64,000 nt of DNA, from positions 2,562,501 through 2,626,500 of the forward strand of contig CALZFC010000043.1 of assembly GCA_945643635.1 (NCBI GenBank), in the 5' to 3' direction. The stretch comes from Allodiplogaster sudhausi. Lineage: Eukaryota; Nematoda; Chromadorea; Rhabditida; Diplogasteridae. The position numbers and the translations under genes were made by a program. Below, piece after piece: positions 11,106 through 22,766 of the stretch (positions within the stretch are counted from its first letter, which is position 1; each line of letters starts with the position of its first letter). The notes beneath the pieces are model-generated. The model was given only the letters and a program-made list of their open reading frames with translations, ran no database searches and was not told where the DNA came from.

Positions 11106-12167
11106 AGTCGGCAACAGCCTGGAATATTGCTTTGGCTGCTGATCCAAACCCGGCAGAAAGTGCGAGCCAAAGCAGGTTTCTCTGTCTTTCCATTGTCTCT
11201 TTCTCTCCCTCTCCCTTCCTCCTCCGACCACGTCCATTAGACGGCATGCCGTAGGCTGTTCGACAAGGAGAGATCGCTTACCAATGAGAGTTATGGCAGC
11301 AGAGAAGTGGAGAGAGCAGGGATAAGACATTCGCAAGATCTTAGCAATGAGATTAAATTTAAATGTTGTTAAGGGACAAATGCATACTTTCTCTACTTTA
11401 ATACAATGATAATAAGTAGGAATATTATGAGATATGAGGAAAGAATTAAACGGGGAGATGACGAAAAGGTGAGACATTCACCAAATGGCTCGTTCTTGTT
11501 TCACTCGACAGGCCCCCATGGGCATTGATAAGTGATTGGTGGATAATGGCATTTCCCGTTTTATGCACTTTGCATTCCGTGGGGGGCGGCGAGCTGGACA
11601 GAATAGAGAATGTCGACAAAGAACGTGAACACTGCACAGAGGAGTGTAAATCAGAAGACATTGAAGTGAAGTAAGAGGTGGAGAGAGGGAGGGAGAGAAA
11701 GTTGGTGAGAGAATGAGAAGAAAGAATGGATCTCCGCGACAGAATTGTACAATTGAAAGAAAGTGAGAAAAGAGTTATGAACAATAAGACAAAAAAAAAA
11801 CAGAAGTAGACAGTAAACGGAAGAATGGGTGACCTTATCTGATAAGAACTAAAAAGAAGAATGATAGTAAACTAGCGCCTCTCGCGGAAACAGACTCAGC
11901 TGTGTGAACAGGGTCAAGTGACAGAAAATGGCATACAGTAAACCTTTTTTTGAATTGCAGTGCGAAGAGATACCAATGAAAAATAATCAAATATTGGGAA
12001 CAGACAGTAAAAATTAAGAAGGGAAGTTGGCCATGGGGAAAAAGCGTTCGAGGGAACGAAGATGGAGAGTTGCGTGTCCGGATGGTGGGAAGACGAGCAA
12101 GACACTTCAGCCCGTGCGATGATGGGGGTATGCCATGGGGGCAGGGAGCGAAGAGAGAGGTACAGGG

Positions 12168-12216
12168 GAGAGAGAGAGAGAGAGAAAGAGAAAGAGAGAG
12201 AAAGAGAGAGAGAGAA
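12168..12216. repeat. (GA)n microsatellite
   Basis: GA repeat with regular GAAA interruptions. Confidence 0.9.
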
Positions 12217-12489
12217 GGGGAGGGGGGAATAAGAGAGCAAGAGAAAGAAAGAGAGACAAGAGGAGCGTGCGAAAGAATTCAAGAGTGCCGCCTAAACGGG
12301 AACCGGTTGCCCAGTGCCAGAGTGAGTGCTAGATTAACCGAGATATTGCATTGCCTGGAGGCATGTTTTGCATTGTTGCAGACGATGAAGGGAAAACAAC
12401 AGAACATTTATCAGCAGCGATGCAGAACAGAGTGAGAGTCTACTTCTAGAGGATCACGGAAAGTGACAAAGATGTAACCCTAACTTATT

Positions 12490-15312
12490 CTAGTAGCCAA
12501 CGGCGTAGTCAGAGGAGGACGTTCTGTGGTCGACAAAGGAGTAGAAGCGACCCGCCTGGTGGTCGAACTTCACGACTGCCACCCTCCTCTTCTGATGGCT
12601 TCCCTTCTTATTCAATGGATTACAAGGGAAACCAGCTGAGAAGAGAGCACTTCTGACACTCTGAATTGAGTAATTTCTCAAGTGAGGCATCAAGTATTCG
12701 TTAAAAAAAATTAGTACCAATTTAAACAACATGATATTCTTGATAACTAACCTCACTCAGACCTTCTTCACATTCTACTTTGCCGGTGTCGAGACCAACG
12801 AAGGCCACCTAGAATAAATGGAATTGAATATTAGAGCAGAAAACAGCAATGGAGAAGAGAATAACCGGATCTATGACGGATTCTCGTGTGGGTCTTCCAA
12901 CCAAAAGGCGAATAGTTGTTGTCAAGATGCCTCAATAACATTATCACAATTATGCAAGAAGACATCAAACCTAGGATAGTTTTTTTTGCAAAATAACATT
13001 CATGCAAAATGCTTTAATTAGCGCTGATTTTTTTAAAAATAGACCTTGAATGATCCTCGCCTTCAAAATTGCGGGGTCCCATTGCAGATGCAGACACGAT
13101 TAAGCTTACCTTCGGGGAGCCTGCAGCAGTGAATTGATTGGATTGATTAATCCTCAATGAGGCAATAGCGAAAGCCTAGAAAGTAAGCAGGAACTTACTC
13201 GATTATCGACGATGATAATTGGAGAGAGCAGCTGCTCCTTCGATGCCTTCGTTGATCGCCTTAAACGGGCATGAAGGTAGACAATCTTGTGTAAGGATTA
13301 CAATAAATAAAACAGTGATACAAACAATAATACTGATAGGAACAAAAACATGACAATTCCTACAAAACCTTGACTTTCGCTTCTGAAGATCAGCGCAATA
13401 CATCTCACGAGAAGTTGAGAGGAGGAGAACGTCAAGAGGAAGTCTCTGAAATGAAAGGTCAATATTGAGAGGGTCTGGGATGGAACCAATCAATACCTCG
13501 ATTATCTTGGCTTTCGCTGGTTTCTTCGAGGCGACCACAAGCTGAAGGTTGTGTTGGCAATTCTGCTTAAAGGCGAGAAAGACCGATGTTTAGTCCATCT
13601 TTTTCTTTTACAAATGATTGCCGACATCATAAACGATGACTGTTCTAACCAACGGAACAAGTCCATTCAGAGTCGTGTCGCAGTCTCCAGCAGCCGCTTT
13701 GTTGGAGTCCTGATAGAAGAACATTCATTTTGAAAATATGTCAACTCCTTTCATAACTATTAAAACAATGCTAAGTATCAATACTCATGGAATTAAAACG
13801 TTGAAAAAGCGCAAACCGAAACAAGTGAAAACCTCCTGATTAGCCTTTCTCATGGCACACGCTGTTGCTTGCAGCGCAATAAGCAGCAATTTCTCGTCCT
13901 GGCAGAGTTCTTCATTCGATGATTCTTCCCTCCCCTTCCCACATTGTGACAGGACTCGCTCTGGAAATGGCTGTCGCTTCATTCATAAATGTTCAATCAA
14001 AATAGGAGCGAATTTTAGGCGGAAACAAGCATTTTCTTCTCCTTAGCAAAATTTTGGCTTTGAAATTAATCAACAATTCAGGCAAGACCTGCGCATGCGC
14101 AAATGTACGACACAAACCGTCCCGAACCGATTCCGTAGCTGAGAGCCTTGAAGAGAACGGTGTTCGTGGGGGAGACGAGGAACAAGGATCCATTTGCGAA
14201 GGGTGTACTTGACACCTCTCCAACTGAAAAGAAAAGAACTGCATACTGACCACATTAAATGCATAAAGTTTTGATGATCCGAAATTTTATTTAACGATGA
14301 AGACAAACGTTCGATATAAGCGTCCTTAAAATTCCTTGAATATTTCGCTTAGAGAAGATCATCCGTATTATTCTTGATGCTTACAGAGATAATCTGTAGA
14401 TAAAGATTATAGAAACACTGTTCGGGTCGCTTTCGACTACGTTTACAAAATGGAATCTTTCTCGCGATTCAAAGTACCGGACGCTTAAGACTCCGGCCAG
14501 GAACGAGATTTGCTTTGAATGTCGACATGTGAGCAACCATCTCGGGAGGCATGAAGAAATGCTCAAGTGCAAAGGGTGGCAGTATTCTTTGCATATCACT
14601 TTCAAGCAAGCTGACCTGGTCCGAAAGGGTGAAGGAATGATGGGGAGTGAATTGGAAGTGAGGTGACTGTGACTCGAATTCTCCAGCCTCCCTAAGCAGA
14701 GCGAGAGCCGTTTCATGTGGCGAGACATCACTGTTAGACACGATCTTGCCATGCAATGGTTTACTAAAATATAGCTATTCTTGTCAGTTGAAAGAGAATA
14801 AATTCGTCATTAACTACTTAAGAAAACGCAGAATGTGAAGAACTTAACAAACATTGGATCCTCGGCACACGATCTGCCGTCAACGCTGCAGATGCGGGCG
14901 AAGACGAGGGATACTTCGTGATGGTGATGGAGAGCATCGCCTGCCAGCAGCTCACCGCGCTGAGGAGACAGACACTCCAGGGTCTGCAAGACACTGAGAA
15001 GATATAGGAGAGGGAGAGGGAGAGACAGCGACAGAGAGAGAGAGAGAGAGAGTGTGTGTGTGAGAGAGAAAGAGAGCAAGAGAGAGAGAGTGTGTGTGTG
15101 AGAGTGAAAGAGAGAGAGATTGGAAGTAGAATAATATACCTGTGCCGCGCAAGTGAAGATATCGTTGTCTTTATTGAGAAGGCAACGGCTGAAAGATCAT
15201 CTCATTTGCGGGAATTTGAGTAATACCATTTGAAAAGAGGGATGGAGGATCAGGGAGAAAAAGAGAAAAAAAGGTGTGAACAACACCGAAAGAATAGAGA
15301 ATAGATATAAAA

Positions 15313-15344
<32 letters not shown>

Positions 15345-16069
15345 TGTGAGAGAGAAAGAGAGCGAGAGAGAGAGAGAGAAAGCCAGAGATAGAGAAAGAG
15401 AGAGAGAGAGAGAAATGAATGAAAGTCAGACCGAGTGAGCGTTGAGCAGTCAAAGTCATCGGTTACAATGGCTGCCACGTGGTATCGACGGGATGGAATT
15501 CCAACTCGGTCAGTCGGAGTCTAAAATCATGGAATTATATTGATCATTCAATGCCAGGAAAGTTTATATTTATATGGGTCAATAAGACATATCTCTTCTG
15601 ACCTCTTTCACAACATCGATACTAAGCAGATATTCAGAGAAGATGAAGAAAGAAAGAATACAGACGAAGAGAGCCACAATCTTCAGAATCAGCACCCTGT
15701 CACAAGAATACCCACTCATCGACCGATTAATTGTGACATATTTGTAAACCCTAAAGTGAAATAAGACGGCATAAAGTTCCCTTCAGTAAACTAACGAGTG
15801 TTCCTGTGTCCAGAACGGAGAGGAATCACTATTTGGCGTTGTGAAAGGAGTACGGCCCTAAATGTTTTTTTAAACATAGTATTTGTCAAAATTCAGACGG
15901 GATATCAGGACATCAGGCGCAAGCAACAAATGAATTCGTACACCAGATCCGCTTGGCCTGCTTCCCAACTGTCGAGGCTTCTTGAAATAAACAAAGGAAT
16001 CACAGTATACGAAAGAAGTAAGACTTGTTTATAATATACAACATTAACCTTTGGAGTATCAGGAGCCAT
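12490..16069 (-). CDS. Unrecognised intron-rich protein (gene C), about 14 exons
   Basis: I do not recognise the family. Exons that join in phase: 15432-15520, 15140-15188, 14853-14983, 14616 (or 14492)-14763, 14118-14223, 13833-13960, 13650-13709, 13497-13562, 13375-13445, 13199-13259, 13110-13175, 12757-12808, 12490-12635 (stop 12490-12492). A tentative first exon at 16049-16069 encodes MAPDTPK and would join in phase, but so short an exon is weak evidence. The product is about 400 residues with no clear signal peptide or membrane segment. Recognisable stretches are SRRYHVAAIVTDDFD near the N terminus, a four-His run in the third exon and VAFVGLDTGKVECEEGL near the C terminus. The last exon ends SSDYAVGY. 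The frame of 14118-14223 is ambiguous, because two frames with different donors both reconnect. GA tracts lie in the introns. Confidence 0.6.
15009..15120. repeat. GA/GT compound microsatellite in a gene C intron
   Basis: GA tract broken twice by GTGTGTGTGTGAGAG. The repeated compound motif suggests an internal duplication. Confidence 0.9.
15308..15413. repeat. GA microsatellite in a gene C intron
   Basis: Imperfect GA repeat between the exons at 15140-15188 and 15432-15520. Confidence 0.9.
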
Positions 16070-17013
16070 TCACTCGGATGTCCGTACCAAATGGCACAAA
16101 TGCCGGCGAAGTGACTAGTGAATATCTATTCGCTAAATCAACTATTTACACACATTTGACAATTCAGAAACACTGCACGGTGACCCAAGACGACACTTAG
16201 TCAAATTTTTGGTGTTACAGTAAATGGGTTTAGGATTTTGCACTAAGGTCGCACTAAATAAAAAAAATACACACTATTTCTTATTTTTCTCTGACCGATA
16301 TTTAAATGGTGATGATCCTGGCACGATGTCTACCGTGTTTTTGGCAATGTAACTCTACTAACTGCGCGAAATGCATTGCGCTAAGTCACCGTGACTGGGC
16401 GCAGTTTATAATTATTAAAACAGTTTAATTCCGAGAGCAATCATGTAGCATTCGTTCGCGTGATTTCATTTCATCTTCCGAGAAAATATAAAACGGTCTT
16501 TGCAAACCGTGTTGTAGTTTTGATGGCCTGGATACCTTGCACGCACCGAGTATAAGTATTTATACACATTCACAAAAATTTTACAGGATGTTCAAACAAA
16601 ATAATTACAGGACCTTCACAAGTATTACATTGTTTTGGCACACAGATAGAACGAGTAACGATCTGAAAGGTGACAATGGAACTGACGCTAACGAATAGCT
16701 GGCACCTATTCGAAGAGGGTGGATATTGTCACGCACAGAGAATGACTTATTTGGGAACGCTTCAAATTACAGTACAAAATGAGCATATAGTAAGAAATAA
16801 ACGAAAAGCGCAAATTGGGAGGAGCAAATTTCGCATTCAATTCGCACCAGAAATATGCAGGAAATAGTTTTACATGGAAACAGTGAATCAGAAGTAAGTA
16901 ATCAAAAACGCTTAATTAATTCATTACTTAAAAAATTACAGGAACTTAAAATTATGTAAGGGATGACAGCTTGTTAAGAAATATTAATAGTAGCTGATTG
17001 CTTCTTGAGTGTG
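16070..17013. other. Intergenic region between gene D 3' end and gene C 5' end
   Basis: AT-rich unique sequence. I see no gene, repeat or clear poly(A) signal. It presumably contains the gene C promoter and the gene D 3' UTR. Confidence 0.4.
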
Positions 17014-18251
17014 TCACATTAGAGTAGAAGTAAACTCGCTCCACTGCAAGAATTCAAAACTTATTATAAGAAGGATTATTATCAATAATTTCTGAAAACT
17101 TGGAATTGAAACAAAAATATCCCATTTTCACCATTTATGTTAATTCGAAAGTTTCCGTCCAACTCCATCTCACAAACTGCCGTTGTTCTCTTACAGTTGG
17201 TGAAAATACTAACCCCGTCAAACTCAGCAAAGAGGTCATCCACATCCTCAATGTTGGGAAGTCCACCGTTCGTCATCTAAGCCAAGAAATATGTTTAAAA
17301 CAATTTCCCCCCTATAACTACGAGGCTACGACGGGAATCTTTCAGAAACTGAAATGAATACCAGCAGGGGTGGCCGGGGGCCGAAAATATCCGGCCCCGG
17401 CCCCCGGGGTCGGCCCCGAAGGAGGCCACGGCCCCAAATCTTAAAATTTTTCCAAAAAATGTCTCCGCCGGAGGAAAAATTTATCCAAAATAGAGAAAAT
17501 TCCTACATCTGCAGCGCATTCGAAATAAATCGGGTCACTTTTCATCAGAAAAATTGGCTCATGCTGTTCAACTGGGGGTGAACTTCATTCAGTTATCTCC
17601 GGCCCCCGGCCCCCGAGGTCGGCCCCGGCCCCGGCCCCCAGGGCCGGCCACCCCTGAATACCAGCTCGAGTATGCAAATATCAAGTAAAGTGGAATGGAA
17701 AAGAAATGCAATAGAAGAGTTAGCCACTAACTCTGTACGTAATGATTAAGATTGAGAAGAAATTCAGGAAAGATGAAGAAAGAATTGAAAATGCTCTGAC
17801 AGTGTAGTCCGAGCTGGTATATGGAGAGGCCACGGGGCGCAGATTCATCAAGGATGACTCGCCAGAAGAAGACGCAAACTCGTACTCCTTTAACAAGGAC
17901 ATTGCAACATCTAAGACTCCAGCCTATCATAGGAAAGCATATGATTTAAGACAGATTTATTATCGACGTAGTTGTTCAAATCGATTTTCTATTTATGACA
18001 AGATTTTTCCGTTCTCAGAAAACTCTTGAATTGAAAAGAAAACGGTGACCGACTAACGTTTGAGAGGATCTCGGGAGCAGTGTCAGCACTCATGGGGGAA
18101 TAGTGAAGAGTCATGAGAGGGAAGGCTGACTTCGTATCAGCATTCTCGCGGAAATATTGAGAAGGCATCGGAGGGAATGGAGGCTCGAGGCTGGATCCAC
18201 TCCGACCCAAGGCATCCAGGTCCTCAATACATTACCATTTTAGAGAGAGGA

Positions 18252-18294
<43 letters not shown>

Positions 18295-21200
18295 CCACGG
18301 GTGCTCCTGTCGAAGATGCAAGAATAAAAACCGTAGCAGCATCTTTAAGTTTTCCTTCCTAAACTGACGTGTCCGACCTGCTGTAATCCGTTAGGGACTG
18401 CCTCGGGCTGGTTCTGCTCCATCTCGATCATTTCCCACCCTTCCCCCATCGTCTCCCCCTCTTCATTATCCTCGTCATTGTTCCGCCAGAACAGCCACTT
18501 CTCGAACATCTTGTCTCGGTAGCTGCGAACTGCGCGTTCCGCGATCTCTTCCGTCTTCAAGTAATTTGCATATTCACCACGCTACAAATTAGCCTCTAGT
18601 ATGCCATGAAGTACTAAACTATATCTTAAGTAATGCGGAGATATAATATTTCTTTTCAATGGGTTCACTATCTCGATGCACTCAATGATTGCCCAAGATT
18701 TGCAAGGCTAGATTAAGTTAGCCAACTGACTGTGTTCCGGCTGAGGAATTCCTGATCATTGTGAATGAAGCATTCCAAGTCTTGGAGAGACGCGAACCTG
18801 TGAAGAAGGAGAAATTAGAAGGCAGAAAGACACAAAAAAAGAATTTTTGAAAGACACAGATCTAAGATATGACTGAGGTGTTATGAAAGGCCCGTTATAA
18901 AGGGAAATGGCCGAGATGCGATAAAAGAAAGAATACGGCGAGCAGGGCTCACTTGACAGCGGAGACAAAATTGATGCCGTTCAGATTCTTCTTCGCTTCC
19001 TCGAGCACCGCTTCCAGCACTTCCTTCCGAGACTCGAACCACACTCCCTGCAATGAATTATCTTATCTCCGCCTCATTCAATGGAATGAGGATTGATATT
19101 CTCGTTTGATAGAATAGGGGATGATGACCACGTAAATATGCTCCAACCTTCAGATGACGATCTGTCTTTCCAAGCGATATTGACAAGGCCAGAACAGCCT
19201 TCTGGAGGCCGGGGCAACGTGAGAAAAGCCTCAATTTTATTCCTTATATCATATTTTCAGTTTCAATCTTCTCGTTTTATTAGGACCTGTCGAGGTAGTC
19301 GTAGAATGCATCCGATGGCAGAGGAGAATCTCCAGCGAAATAGCGCATTGCAATGCAGACCAGTTGAAGGCCGACAGTCTGAAAATGCTTCACTAAGCTA
19401 TTAAAAGTCGAGATGAGATATGCCTTCTCATAAAAAAAATCCCTGAATCCGTAATGAGTAACGGACAGGGAGATGTGCAGGGAGACGCATGAGAGCCAAG
19501 TTGACCCAGAGATGGGACGCTTTCATCAGGAAGAACGACGGCTTGCTAAAGGCTGCAAACAAAACACAACTAGTCAGACACCTTATTCGCATTTCGATAT
19601 TATGGAGACTCAACACAACAAAGACCGTATGTGACATCCTTCCCGTTCCATTAAAAGTCGGCCACAATTCATCAGTAATAGGGAGCAATCTCTTGATTTT
19701 TCGAAAAGAGGCAACTTGCAGTAGCGGAAGGCAAGAGAGGGCGAAAGGACGAGTAGAACATCAAAGTAGTCGTTGAGGACAGCCACGAGATCGACAGTGG
19801 CCAAGGCGGCTGCGTCTTGGCGAGTCTCCGGAGTGCAGCTGAGTTGTCTTCTTTGTAGTCAATTAGATATTTTCTCTTCTATTTCAATCTCATATTCCGT
19901 CTCTTGTCATCTCTCTAAATATACTCGAACAGACTTAGAAATGTGGTAGGCGAGGAATGAAGATGGTGAATCACTGGTGTCGCGAAGGAGACGAACACGG
20001 GCACTGAAATCGGATCATCTTAAGCTCCCATGAAATGGCAATTCATAGGAGCCAACTTGTAAAAGTTCTTTCCTCACAAATGGATGAACTGACTGACTTG
20101 TGGCTAAGGACACGGTCTTTCAGAGAGCGAGGAAGATCCCGCACGGCCTCATCAAAGAGCTGCTCCTTTAGCGGGCTGCCATTGCCACGAAGGAGAGAGC
20201 GAAGAGAAGAGAGGGGAACAGCGCATGGGAATACGTCCTCAGCACTACGCCAGAAGAGAAAAGCCAGCTGGAAAGAGCGATCAAGAGAGACAGAGAAGGA
20301 GAGAAGGTAAGAAACAGATAGCTGCTGACCTGCGAAGCCTTACGAAGATCAACGTGCTTTTGGGTCAACGCTAAATTGGGCGTCTCCGATGGACCCGTAA
20401 TGATGCTGGCCTTGCAAGGGTCTGTTGGGTTGTCCTAAGAATGGACAGAAAATTTTTTTAGCATATGCGAGGAACTCGCAGGAAACATGCCTTTTAACGC
20501 GGTCCAGAAACGAGATTAATTTTATACGGCAAGTTCATATAAGAAAAAGAACGTAGAGATGCTTATCTGCTTAACCTTTCGAAGATCAATGGTCTCCTCG
20601 GTGAAGACTTCATTGGGTGGATCAGTTGGATTCGAGATGCCAACCTTGCTGGGGTCAGTCGGGTTGTCCTAAGAATGGAAAGAAAAACACTTATTGGTAA
20701 TCATGTGTGAGGGACTCAGTCAATATTTCGGTATTTATTTAATTTTTTTCATGATCAACCATCAATTATGTCTTCGTCAAAGGACGAACAGTTCGTGCCA
20801 TGGTACTCTTACGGCATTGGCTTTCGCCGTATTCCTGAACAAGATAGAACAGCTTCTCGTCTACACTGCACAGATAGACCCACATTCTTCTGCGCAAGAG
20901 CATTACAATCATTGCAATACTCCGTTGAGAAGGCGACCTGAAAGAGTGCCCTCTGCGAGGGAATGCGAGTCTTCTTGATGGGAGACGAGCAGGGAGTGGG
21001 AGAAAGTCGCTGAACTCGGGCGATTTTCTTCATTCGTGAAGGGCTCACCGTTTTTTCACGCGGCCTCTTCCTCTAAGGAAACGATATGTTATTCCAACAT
21101 CCGTGTAATTTGAAATGAACAAAGGGGATGAACCATGAACGTCCAAAAAGTTCGCCAATGAACACCATCCAAAACATGAACTGAGACCTGAAACTAACCG

Positions 21201-21429
21201 AGCTGGGGGGGTCCCCCGGTGGTTTCTTCGCATTTGGAGTGAGGGCGACGACCACCTTGATACGATCGCGCAGCTTCATATTGAAGGACTCTGAGGAAAC
21301 AATTACTACTCTCGCCTGATAGCAGACTCAAGTTGGCCAGGCCAAACGAGTGCTGCTTGAGAGTGAAGGTTGCTTACTTGATACGCCATGCCTCCACTCC
21401 CTGGTAACTCCGCCGACGCCCTTGGCCAT
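17014..21429 (-). CDS. Unrecognised intron-rich protein (gene D), about 17 exons
   Basis: I do not recognise the family. 5' exons: 21378-21429 (ATG at 21427-21429, MAKGVGG), 21199-21290, 21049-21072, 20576-20668, 20330-20434, 20098-20165, 19935-20003. 3' exons: 18953-19047, 18731-18797, 18378-18581, 18058-18222, 17801-17923, 17214-17276, 17014-17043 (stop 17014-17016). Each set joins in phase. Between them lie exon-like blocks near 19.69-19.84, 19.45-19.56, 19287-19378 and 19.15-19.20 kb, whose exact junctions I could not settle. The product is about 530 residues. The third exon encodes RKRPREKT, a basic patch like a nuclear localisation signal. The fourth and fifth exons are duplicates (DNPTDPSK and DNPTDPCK starts, DLRK near the ends). 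The C terminus is acidic with bulky hydrophobics (EDVDDLFAEFDG). No signal peptide is seen. An hAT-like element sits in an intron. Confidence 0.6.
17357..17364. repeat. 8-bp target-site duplication, left copy
   Basis: AATACCAG directly precedes the terminal CAGGGG of the MITE. The identical 8 bases follow its other end at 17657-17664. Confidence 0.85.
17365..17656. mobile_element. hAT-like MITE, 292 bp, in an intron of gene D
   Basis: The element begins CAGGGGTGGCCGG and ends CCGGCCACCCCTG, perfect terminal inverted repeats of the CAGGG type common in hAT superfamily elements. It is flanked by an exact 8-bp target-site duplication (AATACCAG), which is the hAT signature. Subterminal regions are extremely GC-rich, with repeated GGCCCCGG and CCGGGGTCGG motifs that can fold back. 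The centre is AT-rich with no transposase, so it is non-autonomous. It lies between the gene D exons at 17801-17923 and 17214-17276. The intact TSD suggests a fairly recent insertion. Confidence 0.9.
17657..17664. repeat. 8-bp target-site duplication, right copy
   Basis: AATACCAG, identical to 17357-17364, directly follows the MITE end. Confidence 0.85.
18240..18293. repeat. (GA)n microsatellite in a gene D intron
   Basis: GA run between the exons at 18058-18222 and 18378-18581. It lies just upstream of the acceptor on the gene strand, so it forms a CT polypyrimidine tract there. Confidence 0.9.
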
Positions 21430-21652
21430 GTCTGCTTCTACAATATAAAAAAATTGACAAATTGACACGAGCAATGCTCTGCTCCTGTCATGCGAAAAAG
21501 CGGGAGGACGAATTGATTTCGACTATGATTTTTAGTGGAAACCTACCGTAACTGTCAAATTTTGGTGCGTGTTATGCACATTTTTTAAAATAGTTAAGAT
21601 CAGAATAACTAGTTAACTAACAAGTTACGCTATTTCCGGGACTACCGCTATT

Positions 21653-22018
21653 TTAGGGAGCTTAAGAGCTTAAAAGAGCTAAGAAGAGTTTAGGAGTTTT
21701 TAGAGTTTTGGGGCTCAGTTAAGCTTAGGGAGTTAAAGAAGAGTTAAGGAGTTTTTTAAAGTTTCGGGACTCAGCTAAGCTTAGGGAGTTAAAGAAGAGT
21801 TAAAGAGATTTTAGAGTTCGAGGTCTCAGCTAAGCTTAGGGAGTTAAAGAAGAGTTAAGGAGTTTTTAGAGTTCAGGGGCTCAGTTAAGCTTAGGGAGTA
21901 AAAGAAGAGTTAAGGAGTTTTTAGAGTTCAGGGTCTCAGCTAAGCTTAGGGAGTTAAAGAAGAGTTAAGGAGTTTTTTAAAGTTTCGGGACTCAGCTAAG
22001 CTTAGGGAGTAAAAAGCT
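21653..22018 (+). repeat. 55-bp minisatellite array, first block
   Basis: Tandem copies of a unit like TTAGGGAGTTAAAGAAGAGT-TAAGGAGTTTTTAGAGTTCA-GGGTCTCAGCTAAGC, 55 bp. The block is preceded by a leader AACTAGTTAACT..CGCTATTTCCGGGACTACCG. It is followed by a conserved tail (about 22040-22200) containing AATAAAGACTCC and TTTTTCAGGTAA. Confidence 0.9.
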
Positions 22019-22239
22019 AATGAGCTTTTAGCTGGAGTGCAAGAACAGAAAGAAAGACATCAAAGGTTTGAAGAAGAGTTCAGAGCACGCCAAAGAGCTT
22101 ACGAATACAGCACATCAGAAAGCATGCGAAGTTTAAGAGTTTAAGTAAATCTATGCACTAATAAAGACTCCTAATTTTTCAGGTAATTCTAAGCTGCACA
22201 TCGTCATTTTACAATTAATAAAAAAACCATTAAAAAAGG

Positions 22240-22345
22240 CCTATCCCGGCTCCACTGCACGTAGAGCTAAGAAGGCCATCTCAGCTCGACGGCACGCCGA
22301 GCCAAGACGGCCAACTCAGCTCAACTTAATGCAGAGCCAGGACGG
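22240..22345 (+). repeat. 35-bp minisatellite (CTCGACG type), about 3 copies
   Basis: Diverged copies of the GCCAAGAAGGCCATCTCAGC-TCGACG type unit, directly after the tail of the first 55-bp block. The same order recurs near 24.1, 28.5, 42.3 and 63.8 kb. Confidence 0.8.
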
Positions 22346-22472
22346 CGGAGTCAAGTTGAGGAGCAACCTCAAGCTTGGGAAATTAAACCGACTTTGGACG
22401 AAAACGCTGGATGCCTATGAATTTGCGCAACCTACACTTGCCGAGTTTTCAAAGGGAGTTAATGATGCTGGG

Positions 22473-22766
22473 TATGCGTACTTGGAATGTTGGCTAAGTG
22501 CCAAAAAAATTTTATTTTGAGAGTTTTACTGCTTTAAAGGATACATAAAATTACAAAAAAAATCAGAGAGTAAGAGTAGAGTGGGAGAGACATGATAGAA
22601 CTCTCTCTCTCTCTCATGATATGCGTACTTGGAATGTTGGCTAAGTGCCAAAAAAATTTTATTTTGAGAGTTTACTGCTTTAAAGGATACATAAAATTAC
22701 AAAAAAAATCAGAGAGTAAGAGTAGAGTGGGAGAGACATGATAGAACTCTCTCTCTCTCTCACTCT
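22473..22766 (+). repeat. 147-bp tandem duplication
   Basis: The segment starting TATGCGTACTTGGAATGTTG occurs at 22473 and again at 22620. The two copies are almost identical and end in a (CT)n run. Confidence 0.9.

Larger units (their letters stand above)
8777..12489. other. Microsatellite-rich intergenic region
   Basis: 3.7 kb without a supportable gene. It is dominated by GA/CT dinucleotide tracts and GA-rich degenerate sequence. Open frames here translate to Leu-Ser or Arg-Glu runs and are not genes. The stretch 9.56-10.0 kb is of normal complexity and open on both strands, but I recognise no protein in it and see no consistent splice pattern. Confidence 0.6.

Noticed and set aside
21653..22018. 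Telomeric repeat
   Set aside because: TTAGGG occurs once per 55-bp unit as part of a longer motif, with no tandem TTAGGG run.
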